Positions 46,158 to 55,089 of a stretch of 64,000 nt of DNA are shown here, piece by piece. Position numbers and translations under genes: made by a program. Source of the DNA: Deltaproteobacteria bacterium (GTDB lineage Bacteria; Bdellovibrionota_B; Oligoflexia; Oligoflexales; Bog-1112); NCBI GenBank assembly GCA_016186945.1, contig JACPKR010000013.1, positions 30,351 through 94,350 on the forward strand, given 5' to 3'. The first letter of the stretch is position 1. The number at the start of each line of letters is the position of its first letter. Below the pieces are notes generated by a model. It was not told the DNA's origin. It made no database searches and saw only the letters and a program-made list of their open reading frames with translations.

Positions 46158-47738
46158 ATGTTTGCATGGATAAACTCCTCAATTGTTAGCATTATTATAT
46201 TCCTCCCCCTCATTGTAGCGGTTCTCGCATTATTTTCACCCAGTGTCAGACTTAGTAAATGGATAGCTTTGGGAGGATCACTTGTCACTTTTATTGCATC
46301 CCTGCATATATGGTTTCATTTTGACGCTAAGAGTTCCGCCTTACAATTTGTGGAAGTGTACGACTGGCTTCCCTCCATGGGTATCAAGTATCTTGTCGGT
46401 GTCGACGGGTTGAATTTGCTTCTTGTGATGCTAACAAGCTTCCTCACACCTTGCGTTTTGGTCAGTCTGTGGGAAAGCAAGGTTACATATATCAAGCCCT
46501 TCCTCTCACTCCTACTTGTGCTGGAAACGGGGATGATTGGGGCGTTAGTAGCTTTTGATCTCGTCTTTTTCTATGTTTTCTGGGAAGTCATGCTGATTCC
46601 CATGTATTTTATTATCGGTATATGGGGTGGCTCAAACAAGATCTACGCGACGACAAAATTCGTCCTCTACACAGTCTTTGGTTCTCTATTAATGCTTGTG
46701 GCCGCGATCGTCCTCTACCTGGTTCATTATGAGGAGCACGGCTTTTACTCGACAAGTCTTCTCGACCTCTACAAGATCACGCAGATGGGTCTTTCCACTC
46801 AGAGCTATTTATTCCTTGCTTTTTCACTGGCCTTTGCGATCAAGGTTCCTCTCTGGCCTTTCCACACTTGGTTACCCCACGCGCACACGGAGGCGCCTAC
46901 GAGTGGGTCGGTTATCCTCGCTGGCATTTTGCTGAAAATGGGAACTTACGGTTTTTTACGTTTTGCTCTGCCCCTTTTTCCCGACGCTCTGGTTCGGTAT
47001 TCACCACTTCTCATGACTCTTGGCATTGTGGGGATCGTCTACGGTGCTCTCATGGCATGGATGCAGAAAGATGCGAAACGGTTGGTGGCTTATTCTTCCG
47101 TATCCCACCTAGGTTTTGTTGTTATAGGATCGGTCGTCATCTTGAATGGGAAGTTGTCGGAGGAAGCTCTTACGGGAGCGCTTTATCAGATGATCAACCA
47201 TGGCATCAGCACGGGGGCACTCTTCTTTTTGGTAGGAATGATTTACGAGCGCCGTCATACGCGCATCCTGTCTGAGTTCGGTGGAATTTCAGCGGTTATG
47301 CCTTGGTTTGCCGTTTGCTTGATGGTTGCAACTTTAGGATCTGTCGGACTACCGGGAACGGGTGGATTCGTCGGTGAGTTCTTAATTTTGTTGGGCGTGT
47401 TCAAGTTTAGCCCGCTAGCAGGCATCCTTGCGTCTACAGGGGTGGTACTGGGGGCAATCTACATGTTGAATCTGTGCTTGAGTATCCTTTTCGGTCCTTT
47501 GGACAAAGAAGAGAACAAGAAGCTGACGGATATGACCTTTCTTGAAAAAACGTACATGGTACCTCTGAGTGTGTTAGTCATCCTGATGGGGGTTTTTCCT
47601 AATTTTTTCCTCGACAAAACGAGGGCTTCCCTCCATCACCTTGCCGAGCATGTGTCGGAATATCGCCTCATGGTTTCTCATCATGACTCCGAGCCGGTCC
47701 ACGAAGTTGCCGGTGCCTCAGACACAAAAAACAAATAG
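46158..47738 (+). CDS. nuoM: NADH-quinone oxidoreductase subunit M
   Basis: NuoM is the second antiporter-like pump. The 526-residue protein shows FYVFWEVMLIPMYFIIGIW, PLWPFHTWLPHAHTEAPTSG and DAKRLVAYSSVSHLGFVVIG, the signature motifs of this subunit. The last 40 residues form a hydrophilic tail. Gap to nuoL is 19 bases and to nuoN 12 bases. Confidence 0.97.
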   Translation: MFAWINSSIVSIIIFLPLIVAVLALFSPSVRLSKWIALGGSLVTFIASLHIWFHFDAKSSALQFVEVYDWLPSMGIKYLVGVDGLNLLLVMLTSFLTPCVLVSLWESKVTYIKPFLSLLLVLETGMIGALVAFDLVFFYVFWEVMLIPMYFIIGIWGGSNKIYATTKFVLYTVFGSLLMLVAAIVLYLVHYEEHGFYSTSLLDLYKITQMGLSTQSYLFLAFSLAFAIKVPLWPFHTWLPHAHTEAPTSGSVILAGILLKMGTYGFLRFALPLFPDALVRYSPLLMTLGIVGIVYGALMAWMQKDAKRLVAYSSVSHLGFVVIGSVVILNGKLSEEALTGALYQMINHGISTGALFFLVGMIYERRHTRILSEFGGISAVMPWFAVCLMVATLGSVGLPGTGGFVGEFLILLGVFKFSPLAGILASTGVVLGAIYMLNLCLSILFGPLDKEENKKLTDMTFLEKTYMVPLSVLVILMGVFPNFFLDKTRASLHHLAEHVSEYRLMVSHHDSEPVHEVAGASDTKNK

Positions 47739-47750
47739 GAGGAGGATTCC

Positions 47751-49211
47751 TTGGCTACCCTACAAGTATCTCCTGAATTTTACATCGCAGCATTGCCTGT
47801 CTTTATCGTGACAGCGGCCAGCTTAGTTGCCATGCTTTTTCCATTCTTGAAAGTGAGAAGCGTCGGGGCGCATTTTTTCCTCGGGATCGTTGCACTTGTT
47901 GCCGCCCTACTCGCTCATTTCATAACAACTGATGCGTCCTCCTTCCTAGGGGGAGCTTATTTGTCGGAATCTTTGGCAAAGCTGGGGCAGGTACTCATCC
48001 TTTCCATCGGTTTGTTTGTGCTAATCCTTTTTAGGGGGAGTGCACTGAGTGCCTTTTTCTTCAAGAGTCAGTCGCTTAGCCTCTTTCTAATGACACTGCT
48101 GGGCATGATGGTTATGGTGGCAAGCAACGATCTGGTCACCTTGTTTGTGGGTTTGGAATTGAGCGCGATTGGGCTTTATGTCCTGGTGGGATATGTGTAT
48201 CCGAATCGGTCAAGCTTAGAGGGCGCCATCAAGTATTTCATCCTCGGGTCCTTTGCCTCGGCCTTTTTGCTTTTCGGGTTTGGACTTCTGTATGCGGGAT
48301 CTTCGTCGCTAAATCTAGTGGAAATTTTCCGTCATATGGATTTCGTGAATCGTTTTTGGATGTACATCGGAGGCTTGTTTGTCTTAATCGGCCTTTGTTT
48401 CAAACTCGCTCTCATGCCCTTCCACATGTGGGCACCTGACGCTTATGAATCTGCCCCCACGGGGATAACGGCCTTTATGGCGACTGCTACGAAAGTTATG
48501 ATTTTGATTGTGACCTTGAGATTGACACAGGGTCTTGATGTTATCTCCGCGCAATGGATGCCCACCCTCACCGTCTTGTCTTTTCTCTCTATGATCGGGG
48601 CAAATATTCTCGCCCTTGTGCAAACGAGCATCAAGAGAATGTTAGCGTATTCTGCGATCGCCCACAGTGGGTACATGGCAGTCGCCCTATGTGCCATGAG
48701 GTTTGGACAGGATCTTCCCTATCAGTCTATTTTGTTCTACTTGATTGGTTACGCGTTGACGTCACTATTGGCATTCGGGACCTTAATGTGGTTGGAAGAT
48801 GAGACAAGACAGAATCTACAAGTTGACGATCTTAAGGGTCTCGTAAAAAGCCATCCCTGGGCCTCATTCGCCCTTGCTGCTGCCATGTTTAGTTTTGCCG
48901 GGATGCCTCCCACCGTCGGGTTTTTCGGCAAGTTCTTTATTTTCAACGCCGCACTTCGCGAACACCTTTATCTGCTGGTGTTAACGGGCGTTTTAGGAAG
49001 CGTGATTTCCCTCTATTATTACCTTCGGGTTGTCGTCTTCATGTATATGCACAAACCAGAGGAGGGTGTGTCCTTCCAGCCTGTTCGTTCCTGGCTTACA
49101 TTAGGGATCCTGGGGTTTGCTTTTTCATCCGTTCTAGCTTTGGGAACGATATTTCCAGAGAAAGTGATGAACGGATTGAAACCGATCACAAGTTTTCTCT
49201 CACAACGTTGA
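47751..49211 (+). CDS. nuoN: NADH-quinone oxidoreductase subunit N
   Basis: NuoN is the third antiporter-like pump, next to NuoK/NuoM. The start is a TTG at 47751, supported by a strong AGGAGGAGG six bases upstream and by no better ATG in frame. The 486-residue protein shows ASNDLVTLFVGLELSAIGLY, FHMWAPDAYESAPTGITAFM, RMLAYSAIAHSGYMAVAL and FAGMPPTVGFFGKF. It ends the block; lgt starts four bases later. Confidence 0.96.
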   Translation: MATLQVSPEFYIAALPVFIVTAASLVAMLFPFLKVRSVGAHFFLGIVALVAALLAHFITTDASSFLGGAYLSESLAKLGQVLILSIGLFVLILFRGSALSAFFFKSQSLSLFLMTLLGMMVMVASNDLVTLFVGLELSAIGLYVLVGYVYPNRSSLEGAIKYFILGSFASAFLLFGFGLLYAGSSSLNLVEIFRHMDFVNRFWMYIGGLFVLIGLCFKLALMPFHMWAPDAYESAPTGITAFMATATKVMILIVTLRLTQGLDVISAQWMPTLTVLSFLSMIGANILALVQTSIKRMLAYSAIAHSGYMAVALCAMRFGQDLPYQSILFYLIGYALTSLLAFGTLMWLEDETRQNLQVDDLKGLVKSHPWASFALAAAMFSFAGMPPTVGFFGKFFIFNAALREHLYLLVLTGVLGSVISLYYYLRVVVFMYMHKPEEGVSFQPVRSWLTLGILGFAFSSVLALGTIFPEKVMNGLKPITSFLSQR

Positions 49212-49215
49212 GTTT

Positions 49216-49977
49216 ATGTACCCAATTTTGTTCAAATGGGGAACATTCCTTGTTCCTGCCTGGCACACATTCTTTCTTCTGGGAGCGTTGGCCTCTTTTG
49301 TCGCCTTTCGTAGATTGACGATGAAATATCAGCCTAAATTGTTAACCTGTGTGGGGCCGGTCTACTTTTACGGCTATTTGGGTGGCTTGGTCGGTGCTCG
49401 CTTGCTTTCCATTGTGGTGGAGGAGGACGACCCCAACCTTACACAAATGATGAGTCTGGATTCCTTCACTTTATTTGGGGGGGTATTAGGTGGGTTTGCC
49501 TTTGCTTCCTTGTATGTATGGTTCAAGAACTTACCTTTTGCCAAGCTGTGGGATTTAGCTGTTCCTTCTTTTTTATTGGGCCTCGCGATTGGCCGTATTG
49601 GGTGTTTTCTCAACGGAGACGACTACGGGATCGAGGTCTTTCCTGATGCTGAAGGAAAGTTCCCGTGGTGGGCGGTGGTTTTCCCCAATCATCCTGTCAT
49701 GGTACCTCGCGTCCCTGTCCAGTTGGTGGAGGCGGGGGGGGTAGCCATTCTTTTTGTATTGATTGTTGTGATGTTTAAAAGGGTTCAGAAGCTAGGGAAA
49801 GGACTTGTCGGAAGTCTTTCTTTAGCTGCCTATTGCGGTTTGCGTTTTTGTCTGGAGTTTCTACGGGGTGATCCTCGAGGGTTTTTCTTTGGTACAGCGT
49901 TATCGACGTCCCAGGGAATTGCCATCGCTATTTTCCTCATGCTTGCTGGGGTGTGGAGTTGGCGTGCTTCGCATTAA
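49216..49977 (+). CDS. lgt: Prolipoprotein diacylglyceryl transferase
   Basis: Lgt transfers the diacylglyceryl group to the lipobox cysteine of preprolipoproteins. The 253-residue membrane protein shows WHTFFLLGALASFVAF with the family His, YFYGYLGGLVGARL and the signature GRIGCFLNGDDYG, a slight variant of the usual GRxGNFxNGE. Later come VPVQLVEAGGVAILF and GLRFCLEFLRGDPRG. It lies four bases after nuoN and is likely cotranscribed with the nuo block. It serves the many lipoproteins seen in this window. Confidence 0.92.
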   Translation: MYPILFKWGTFLVPAWHTFFLLGALASFVAFRRLTMKYQPKLLTCVGPVYFYGYLGGLVGARLLSIVVEEDDPNLTQMMSLDSFTLFGGVLGGFAFASLYVWFKNLPFAKLWDLAVPSFLLGLAIGRIGCFLNGDDYGIEVFPDAEGKFPWWAVVFPNHPVMVPRVPVQLVEAGGVAILFVLIVVMFKRVQKLGKGLVGSLSLAAYCGLRFCLEFLRGDPRGFFFGTALSTSQGIAIAIFLMLAGVWSWRASH

Positions 49978-49986
49978 TCTCCTGTG

Positions 49987-51186
49987 TTAAGTACCCTGGC
50001 AAAGGTCAGGCAATTCTCGCGTATCGACACTGCCGCTTATTTCCTTGAAAGATGAGCACAGTTCTTCCTTCTGTTCCACCGAGTATGAGTCAACATCAAT
50101 GGAGTCAATTTTCTGAGCAATAACTTCGGACATTTGCCTGGTAAGGTCTCCTTTCAAGTTCTCCACCTGTGCTTTTTTCTCCCCGGCTCCTTCTACCCCT
50201 TCTTGTGCTTTTTGGCGGATGTCTTCAATTTTCTTTATGGATGCAACAACCGATTCAGTGAATTCGGTGGGGATTCCCTTGATTTTTTTGAACGCAAGGC
50301 TTGTGGAAACAAGATCATTGATAAGAGCCACCATCTGAGTCTGGGCATAAGCATCCGAGCAGCGTTCACTTATCGGGATGATTTTTTGAATCAAATTAGC
50401 CAACGATCCTACTTCTATGATGAAGCTTCCGATTTTCGACGGGTCTTTCAGATCGAAGTCTTGAACCTTTGCAACCCGAAGCTCGAGGTTTGTCTTCCCC
50501 GCATCCGTTGTGGCGTAAGTGATGACAGCATGGAATGCAAGTGCTTCCACAAGGTGAGACAGTGCCCAGAGAAGATGAGAGCTTGTCCCCCTTGACGACT
50601 GAAGATTGGAAACGCAATTGTGGCGTGTCTCATCTTCAAGATGCAGGTCAGGGTCAACAAACGGACAGATCGCTTGTATGGCAGCATTTACAAACCCGAG
50701 GCGCTGGATCAGTTCCCGAGCGTGGTCTGCACACTTAGGCTCGATGACGGGAAGGTCCTCTACATCTGTATTTACAGAGCCTAGAAGCGCAAACTCTTCG
50801 TCCGTAAATCCGAGAGCTGACTTGATGCTGGAAAGCTGATTGACGTCTTTCGACTTTCCAGACGAATCTGCAGCTTTTAACTTCGTGAGAATCGTAACAA
50901 CATCACCCCCTGCGAGGGAAAGGTAAACGAAACCAAGAATTGTAGCTGCTTCTTCCGAGTTTGGGTCGAGTTCATTAGCTTTCTTGGCATGATACAAAGC
51001 ACCTTCTATGTCTCCGCTATCATAGAGGATGCGCCCCAGGGCCAGGTGTGTATGGAAATCGTCCTTGAGCGGGGCGGGGACCAGCCTGCCACACGCCACA
51101 AGGAGAAAGGCAAGTGAGATCAGCAAAGCTTTGATAACCTGACTCCTTTTGCTAAACTTGATCTGCAAGGAATCGTGTAATGACAC
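49987..51186 (-). CDS. Repeat-containing lipoprotein of unknown function
   Basis: The frame opens at a GTG (51186) and reaches a lipoprotein signal (IKALLISLAFLLVAC, Cys about residue 32). A TPR-like segment follows (HLALGRILYDSGDIEGALYH, AKKANELDPNSEEAATILGF at about 45-90). The rest of the 399-residue protein is helical, with a Cys-containing middle and a possible coiled coil near residues 320-370 (IRQKAQEGVEGAGEKKAQVE). The chosen start overlaps the divergent IHF/HU start by seven bases, so a later TTG may be the real start. Function is unknown; TPR lipoproteins often scaffold envelope complexes. Confidence 0.7.
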   Translation of the reverse strand: MSLHDSLQIKFSKRSQVIKALLISLAFLLVACGRLVPAPLKDDFHTHLALGRILYDSGDIEGALYHAKKANELDPNSEEAATILGFVYLSLAGGDVVTILTKLKAADSSGKSKDVNQLSSIKSALGFTDEEFALLGSVNTDVEDLPVIEPKCADHARELIQRLGFVNAAIQAICPFVDPDLHLEDETRHNCVSNLQSSRGTSSHLLWALSHLVEALAFHAVITYATTDAGKTNLELRVAKVQDFDLKDPSKIGSFIIEVGSLANLIQKIIPISERCSDAYAQTQMVALINDLVSTSLAFKKIKGIPTEFTESVVASIKKIEDIRQKAQEGVEGAGEKKAQVENLKGDLTRQMSEVIAQKIDSIDVDSYSVEQKEELCSSFKEISGSVDTRELPDLCQGT

Positions 51187-51482
51187 TCACTAAGGACATT
51201 TTAGTTAAGTATATCCAGAGCGAAACTGGATTCCAAGCTAACAAATGCCGCTTGATCCTTGACATTATCCTGGAAGAAATGAAAAAGAGTCTGCAGGAGG
51301 GGAAAGCAGTAAAAATCAGTGGTTTTGGGATTTGGAAGGTAAGGAACAAGAAGCCTCGCAAAGCGCGGCATCCCAGCACTGGCGAGCTTATTCACATTGA
51401 TGAGCGTTCCGTCATTTCGTTTTATCCTTCACAGAAGCTCAGGAGTTTTCTGAATGAACATTGGCAGTCCTATAGTATTTGA
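51180..51482 (+). CDS. IHF/HU-family DNA-binding protein
   Basis: The 100-residue protein is a nucleoid-associated DNA-bending protein: TKDILVKYIQSETGFQANKC, then VKISGFGIWKVRNKKPRKAR and HPSTGELIHIDERSVISFYP. The PS/TG arm motif and length fit IHF alpha better than HU, but HU cannot be excluded. An AAGGA lies nine bases upstream of the ATG. It is divergent from the TPR lipoprotein, and a 34-bp hairpin repeat begins seven bases after its stop. Confidence 0.9.
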   Translation: MTLTKDILVKYIQSETGFQANKCRLILDIILEEMKKSLQEGKAVKISGFGIWKVRNKKPRKARHPSTGELIHIDERSVISFYPSQKLRSFLNEHWQSYSI

Positions 51483-51489
51483 GAAAAAG

Positions 51490-51523
51490 AATTTGTGGAG
51501 AGGACCTTTTTTGAAAAAAAGTT
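51490..51523 (+). repeat. Dispersed 34-bp hairpin repeat, copy B
   Basis: Exact reverse complement of 839-872, here just after the IHF/HU stop codon. The internal ACCTTTTTTGAAAAAAAGT pairing and the position suggest a terminator-like hairpin. More C-rich sequence (TCCCCTCCACGCCTCC) follows. Confidence 0.8.
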
Positions 51524-51594
51524 CCCCTCCACGCCTCCCTCCAAAAAACTTTAGATATTGAAGTTTTTGAAAAGGGGCTTGGGGAAGCTTAATT

Positions 51595-52137
51595 ATGAAA
51601 ATCTACACAAAAACAGGTGACAAGGGTACGACCGCACTTGCGAACGGAAAGAGGGTCCCCAAGTCTTCCCTGCATATTGAAGCTTACGGGACGGTTGATG
51701 AACTCAATGCACACACCGCTCTCCTTTGCGACTTACTGGGGGGAGAGGCGGGGAAGGCCCCCTCTCTCTGCAAGGCTTTGAGTCGCGTGCAGAACGAGCT
51801 TTTCACCCTTGGTGCACAGCTGGCAGCGTTTCAGTCCTCCGATTTCGCAGGTATCTCTGAGGCCGCTGTCAAACAGCTGGAGGGGGAAATTGACCGATTT
51901 TCCGAGCAAGTACCTGCGCTCAAACATTTCGTTCTACCCGGGGGGCATGTGGCTAACTCGCAAGCGCATGTGTGCCGATGCGTTTGCCGCAGAGCTGAGC
52001 GTCTGGTTTGCAAACTAGCAGAGTCCGAGTCCCTTTCCCCTCAATGCGTCATTTACCTCAACCGACTGAGCGACTGGTTTTTCACGATCAGTAGGGAAAT
52101 CAGCAGGCTTTTCAACGTAGAAGAAAAACTGTGGTAA
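51595..52137 (+). CDS. Cob(I)alamin adenosyltransferase, PduO type
   Basis: The enzyme transfers the adenosyl group of ATP to cob(I)alamin to make coenzyme B12. The 180-residue protein shows the PduO/ATR signatures IYTKTGDKGTTALANGKRV, the ATP-site EAYGTVDELNAHTALL, and HVCRCVCRRAERLV followed by YLNRLSDWFFTISREI. The motifs place it in the PduO family, not CobA or EutT. No other cobalamin gene, B12-dependent enzyme or cobalamin riboswitch is visible nearby. Confidence 0.93.
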   Translation: MKIYTKTGDKGTTALANGKRVPKSSLHIEAYGTVDELNAHTALLCDLLGGEAGKAPSLCKALSRVQNELFTLGAQLAAFQSSDFAGISEAAVKQLEGEIDRFSEQVPALKHFVLPGGHVANSQAHVCRCVCRRAERLVCKLAESESLSPQCVIYLNRLSDWFFTISREISRLFNVEEKLW

Positions 52138-52147
52138 CCCACTTGCG

Positions 52148-52200
52148 GCAAGGAGGTAGTTTGGAGGAAACTGCGCAGCTGGTTCCTCCAAGAAATCCCA
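52148..52200 (+). repeat. Dispersed palindrome family, copy 6
   Basis: Same orientation as copy 1, with one change in the left arm (AGGTAGT) and a right end reading AAGAAATCCCA. It begins 11 bases past the adenosyltransferase stop codon and lies upstream of pilB. Confidence 0.88.
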
Positions 52201-52269
52201 GTAAAGAAAATCTCAAGAATTCCGAAACTTACAGTGAGAGCCTAGGATCCATGACCTAAGGTGACAGGG

Positions 52270-53988
52270 ATGCTTACTGATAATCTGCAAGAAATTCTCA
52301 TAAATGAAACAAGTCTAACAGAGGAAGATTTCAAGCAGGCGAGTGCAGACAGCAGGTCAAGCAACATTTCCCTCATGCACGCGATTGAGAAACTTAACAA
52401 GGCGGACGGAGCGAAAGTCCTTGATATTTTTTCCCGCTATTATCACGTTACAAAAGTTAACCTCAATGAGCAGGATATTGATGAAGAAATCGTGAAACTT
52501 GTTCCGAAGAACATTGCCCAGCAATATCGCGTCATCCCCATCGAGAGGGTGGGGAACAATCTTATCGTAGCGACGGGAAACCCGCGTAACTTAGAAGCCA
52601 TGGACACGATCCGTTTCAAGTGCGGCTACTTAGCTAAGCCTATCCTTGCTTCGGAAACAAAGATCACCGAGGCTCTAGGAAAATATTACGGCAAAATGGA
52701 CCTCCCGAAGTTTGAAAGCAAGGTTCCTGACTCAGGTTTCACTCGTACGACAAGCACAACATCGGTCAGAAAAATCATCACCGGGGACGGGCGCGAGGAC
52801 GGACCCATCATCAAACTCGTTAACGATATCTTGATTAAGTGTCTGAAGTCACGAGCTTCCGACATACACTTCGAGGCCTATGAAGACCACATGCGTATCC
52901 GTCTACGAATCGACGGTGCCCTCGTCGAAATTGCCCGCCCCCCTTTGACCATGAAGGCACCTCTTATTTCGCGTATCAAAATCATGGCTGGCCTAAACAT
53001 TGCTGAGTCGCGTCTACCGCAGGACGGTGCCATTAACATCAGCATTGAAGATAAACCCATCGACTTTCGGGTGAACTCACTTCCCACAGTTTATGGTGAA
53101 AAGATTGTCATGAGGATTCTCGATAAGTCTAATCTCCAAGTTGACATGACTCAGCTTGGATTTGAAGAGGATCAGCTCAAACTTTTCAAGAATGCCATTC
53201 TATCACCATTCGGCATGGTTCTCGTAACGGGGCCGACAGGCTCAGGGAAAACGACAACCCTTTATTCAGCCTTACAGGAATTGAACCGAGAAGATACCAA
53301 CATCATGACAGCAGAAGATCCCGTGGAATATAACCTGACGGGAGTGAACCAAGTGCAGATGAAATCTGAAATTGGTCTAAATTTTGCTGAGAGCCTGCGA
53401 GCCTTCCTCAGGCAAGACCCCGACGTCATCATGGTCGGGGAGATTCGCGACCTCGAAACTGCGGAAATCGGCATCAAAGCAGCGTTAACAGGCCATATGG
53501 TCCTTTCTACCTTGCATACCAATAGCGCAGCTGACACGGTCTCTCGACTTCTCAACATGGGAGTCGCTCCCTTCAACCTTGTTGCTGCGTTGAATTGTGT
53601 CACTGCACAAAGGCTTGTTAGGAAAATCTGCACCTACTGTCGACAGGAAGACCCATCAGTAAGCCAGGAAGTTCTAAAAGAGCTTGGAATCAGCCCTGCC
53701 TACGCATCGAAAGTCAAAGCATACATAGGAAAAGGATGTGCCCAATGCGCTCAGGCAGGGACCAAAGGGCGAATTGCTGTTCATGAAGTGATGGTGATGA
53801 ATGAAGAAATAAAGAAAAGTATTCTGCGCGGTGATCCTTCCTCAGAAATCAAGAAGATTGCCATGCGAACAGGGATGAAAACGCTCAGACAATCAGCCCT
53901 AACAAAGATGGTTCAAGGAATCACAACAATAAAAGAAGTCCTCAAGACCACTGCAGCCGATCATGACTCCGTCAAAGTGGTGGCATAG
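52270..53988 (+). CDS. pilB: Type IV pilus assembly ATPase PilB
   Basis: PilB is the hexameric ATPase that powers pilus extension. The ATG at 52270 with AAGGTG eight bases upstream is preferred over a GTG at 52261. The 572-residue protein has the N-terminal T2SSE_N domain, the Walker A motif GPTGSGKTTTLYSAL, Asp box with TAEDPVEYNLTG, Walker B PDVIMVGEIRDLETAEI, the LSTLHTNSAADT box and a CTYC...CAQC zinc motif. Part of a pilB-pilT-pilC unit. Confidence 0.95.
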   Translation: MLTDNLQEILINETSLTEEDFKQASADSRSSNISLMHAIEKLNKADGAKVLDIFSRYYHVTKVNLNEQDIDEEIVKLVPKNIAQQYRVIPIERVGNNLIVATGNPRNLEAMDTIRFKCGYLAKPILASETKITEALGKYYGKMDLPKFESKVPDSGFTRTTSTTSVRKIITGDGREDGPIIKLVNDILIKCLKSRASDIHFEAYEDHMRIRLRIDGALVEIARPPLTMKAPLISRIKIMAGLNIAESRLPQDGAINISIEDKPIDFRVNSLPTVYGEKIVMRILDKSNLQVDMTQLGFEEDQLKLFKNAILSPFGMVLVTGPTGSGKTTTLYSALQELNREDTNIMTAEDPVEYNLTGVNQVQMKSEIGLNFAESLRAFLRQDPDVIMVGEIRDLETAEIGIKAALTGHMVLSTLHTNSAADTVSRLLNMGVAPFNLVAALNCVTAQRLVRKICTYCRQEDPSVSQEVLKELGISPAYASKVKAYIGKGCAQCAQAGTKGRIAVHEVMVMNEEIKKSILRGDPSSEIKKIAMRTGMKTLRQSALTKMVQGITTIKEVLKTTAADHDSVKVVA

Positions 53989-53990
53989 CC

Positions 53991-55088
53991 ATGAATACTA
54001 AACTTAACTACACACTTGCCCAGCTTCTCAAGGCGTTGGCTGATCAAAAAGGAAGCGACCTGCATCTGAGCGCTCTCTCACCTCCTCGCATGCGGATTCA
54101 GGGAGACCTACTTCCCCTGGAGCTTCCTCCCCTCACCCCGCAAAACACGCAGGACCTTTGTTACAGCATTTTAAGTGAAGAGCAGAGGAAACGATTCGAG
54201 CAGCAACGGGAATTAGACTTTGCCTTCAACGTGACAGGGGTCTCTCGATTTCGTGCCAACCTCTTCTGGCAACGGGGGACTGTCGGAGGGGCGTTCCGGG
54301 TCATTCCTAGCAAGATCCCCTCCATAGAAGAGCTTGGCCTGCCTGCCACCCTTCGAGAGGTGAGCAAGAAACCAAGGGGCTTGGTTCTTGTCACTGGCCC
54401 CACTGGTTCGGGGAAGTCAACGACCCTTGCCTCAATGGTGGATTTTATCAACACAAATTACACTCATCATATCATCACCATCGAGGACCCTATTGAGTTC
54501 ATCCATAGCAATAAACGTTCTCTCATCAACCAAAGGGAAGTGGGAAGCGACACCAATAGTTTTGCCCGTGCCCTCAAGAGTTCCCTGCGCGAAGACCCCG
54601 ACGTCATCCTTGTTGGTGAGTTACGGGACGTGGAGACAATTTCCATGGCACTCACCGCGGCGGAGACTGGACATTTGGTGCTGGCGACAGTTCACACAAA
54701 TTCGTGTATCTCTACGATCAACAGAATCATAGATGTTTTTCCGTCACATCAGCAAACACAGGTCCGCACCCAGTTAGCGCTCAGCCTTATGGGAATCGCG
54801 TCCCAACTTCTCATCAAAACCTTAGATCAAAAGCGGACGGTTTGTCTGGAATCGCTGTTTCCAAACAGTGCCATTCGCAACCTAATTCGGGAGGACAAAG
54901 TCCACCAGATTTACTCCGCAATGCAGATTGGTCAAGAGGGGAGCGGTATGCAAACGATGAACCAGGCTCTGCTGCATTTGATTTTAAAGAAAAAGGTAGC
55001 TGTTGTTACAGCATATCAGCTCAGTCCGGATCCTGTGGAATTTCAAGACATGCTCAACAAAGCGAACATAAAGGTGGCAAGCACGTAA
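53991..55088 (+). CDS. pilT: Type IV pilus retraction ATPase PilT
   Basis: PilT drives pilus retraction and twitching. The 365-residue protein begins with the short PilT N-domain (GSDLHLSALSPPRMRIQGD) and has VTGPTGSGKSTTLASMVDF, ITIEDPIEFIHSNKRSLINQ, LREDPDVILVGELRDVETI and TGHLVLATVHTNS. No zinc tetracysteine motif is present, as expected for PilT. It starts two bases after pilB and stops one base before pilC. Confidence 0.95.
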   Translation: MNTKLNYTLAQLLKALADQKGSDLHLSALSPPRMRIQGDLLPLELPPLTPQNTQDLCYSILSEEQRKRFEQQRELDFAFNVTGVSRFRANLFWQRGTVGGAFRVIPSKIPSIEELGLPATLREVSKKPRGLVLVTGPTGSGKSTTLASMVDFINTNYTHHIITIEDPIEFIHSNKRSLINQREVGSDTNSFARALKSSLREDPDVILVGELRDVETISMALTAAETGHLVLATVHTNSCISTINRIIDVFPSHQQTQVRTQLALSLMGIASQLLIKTLDQKRTVCLESLFPNSAIRNLIREDKVHQIYSAMQIGQEGSGMQTMNQALLHLILKKKVAVVTAYQLSPDPVEFQDMLNKANIKVAST

Positions 55089-55089
55089 A

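Noticed and set aside
51483-51594. Cobalamin riboswitch upstream of the adenosyltransferase
   Set aside because: The gap is only 112 bases, is filled partly by the 34-bp repeat and shows no B12-box-like sequence.
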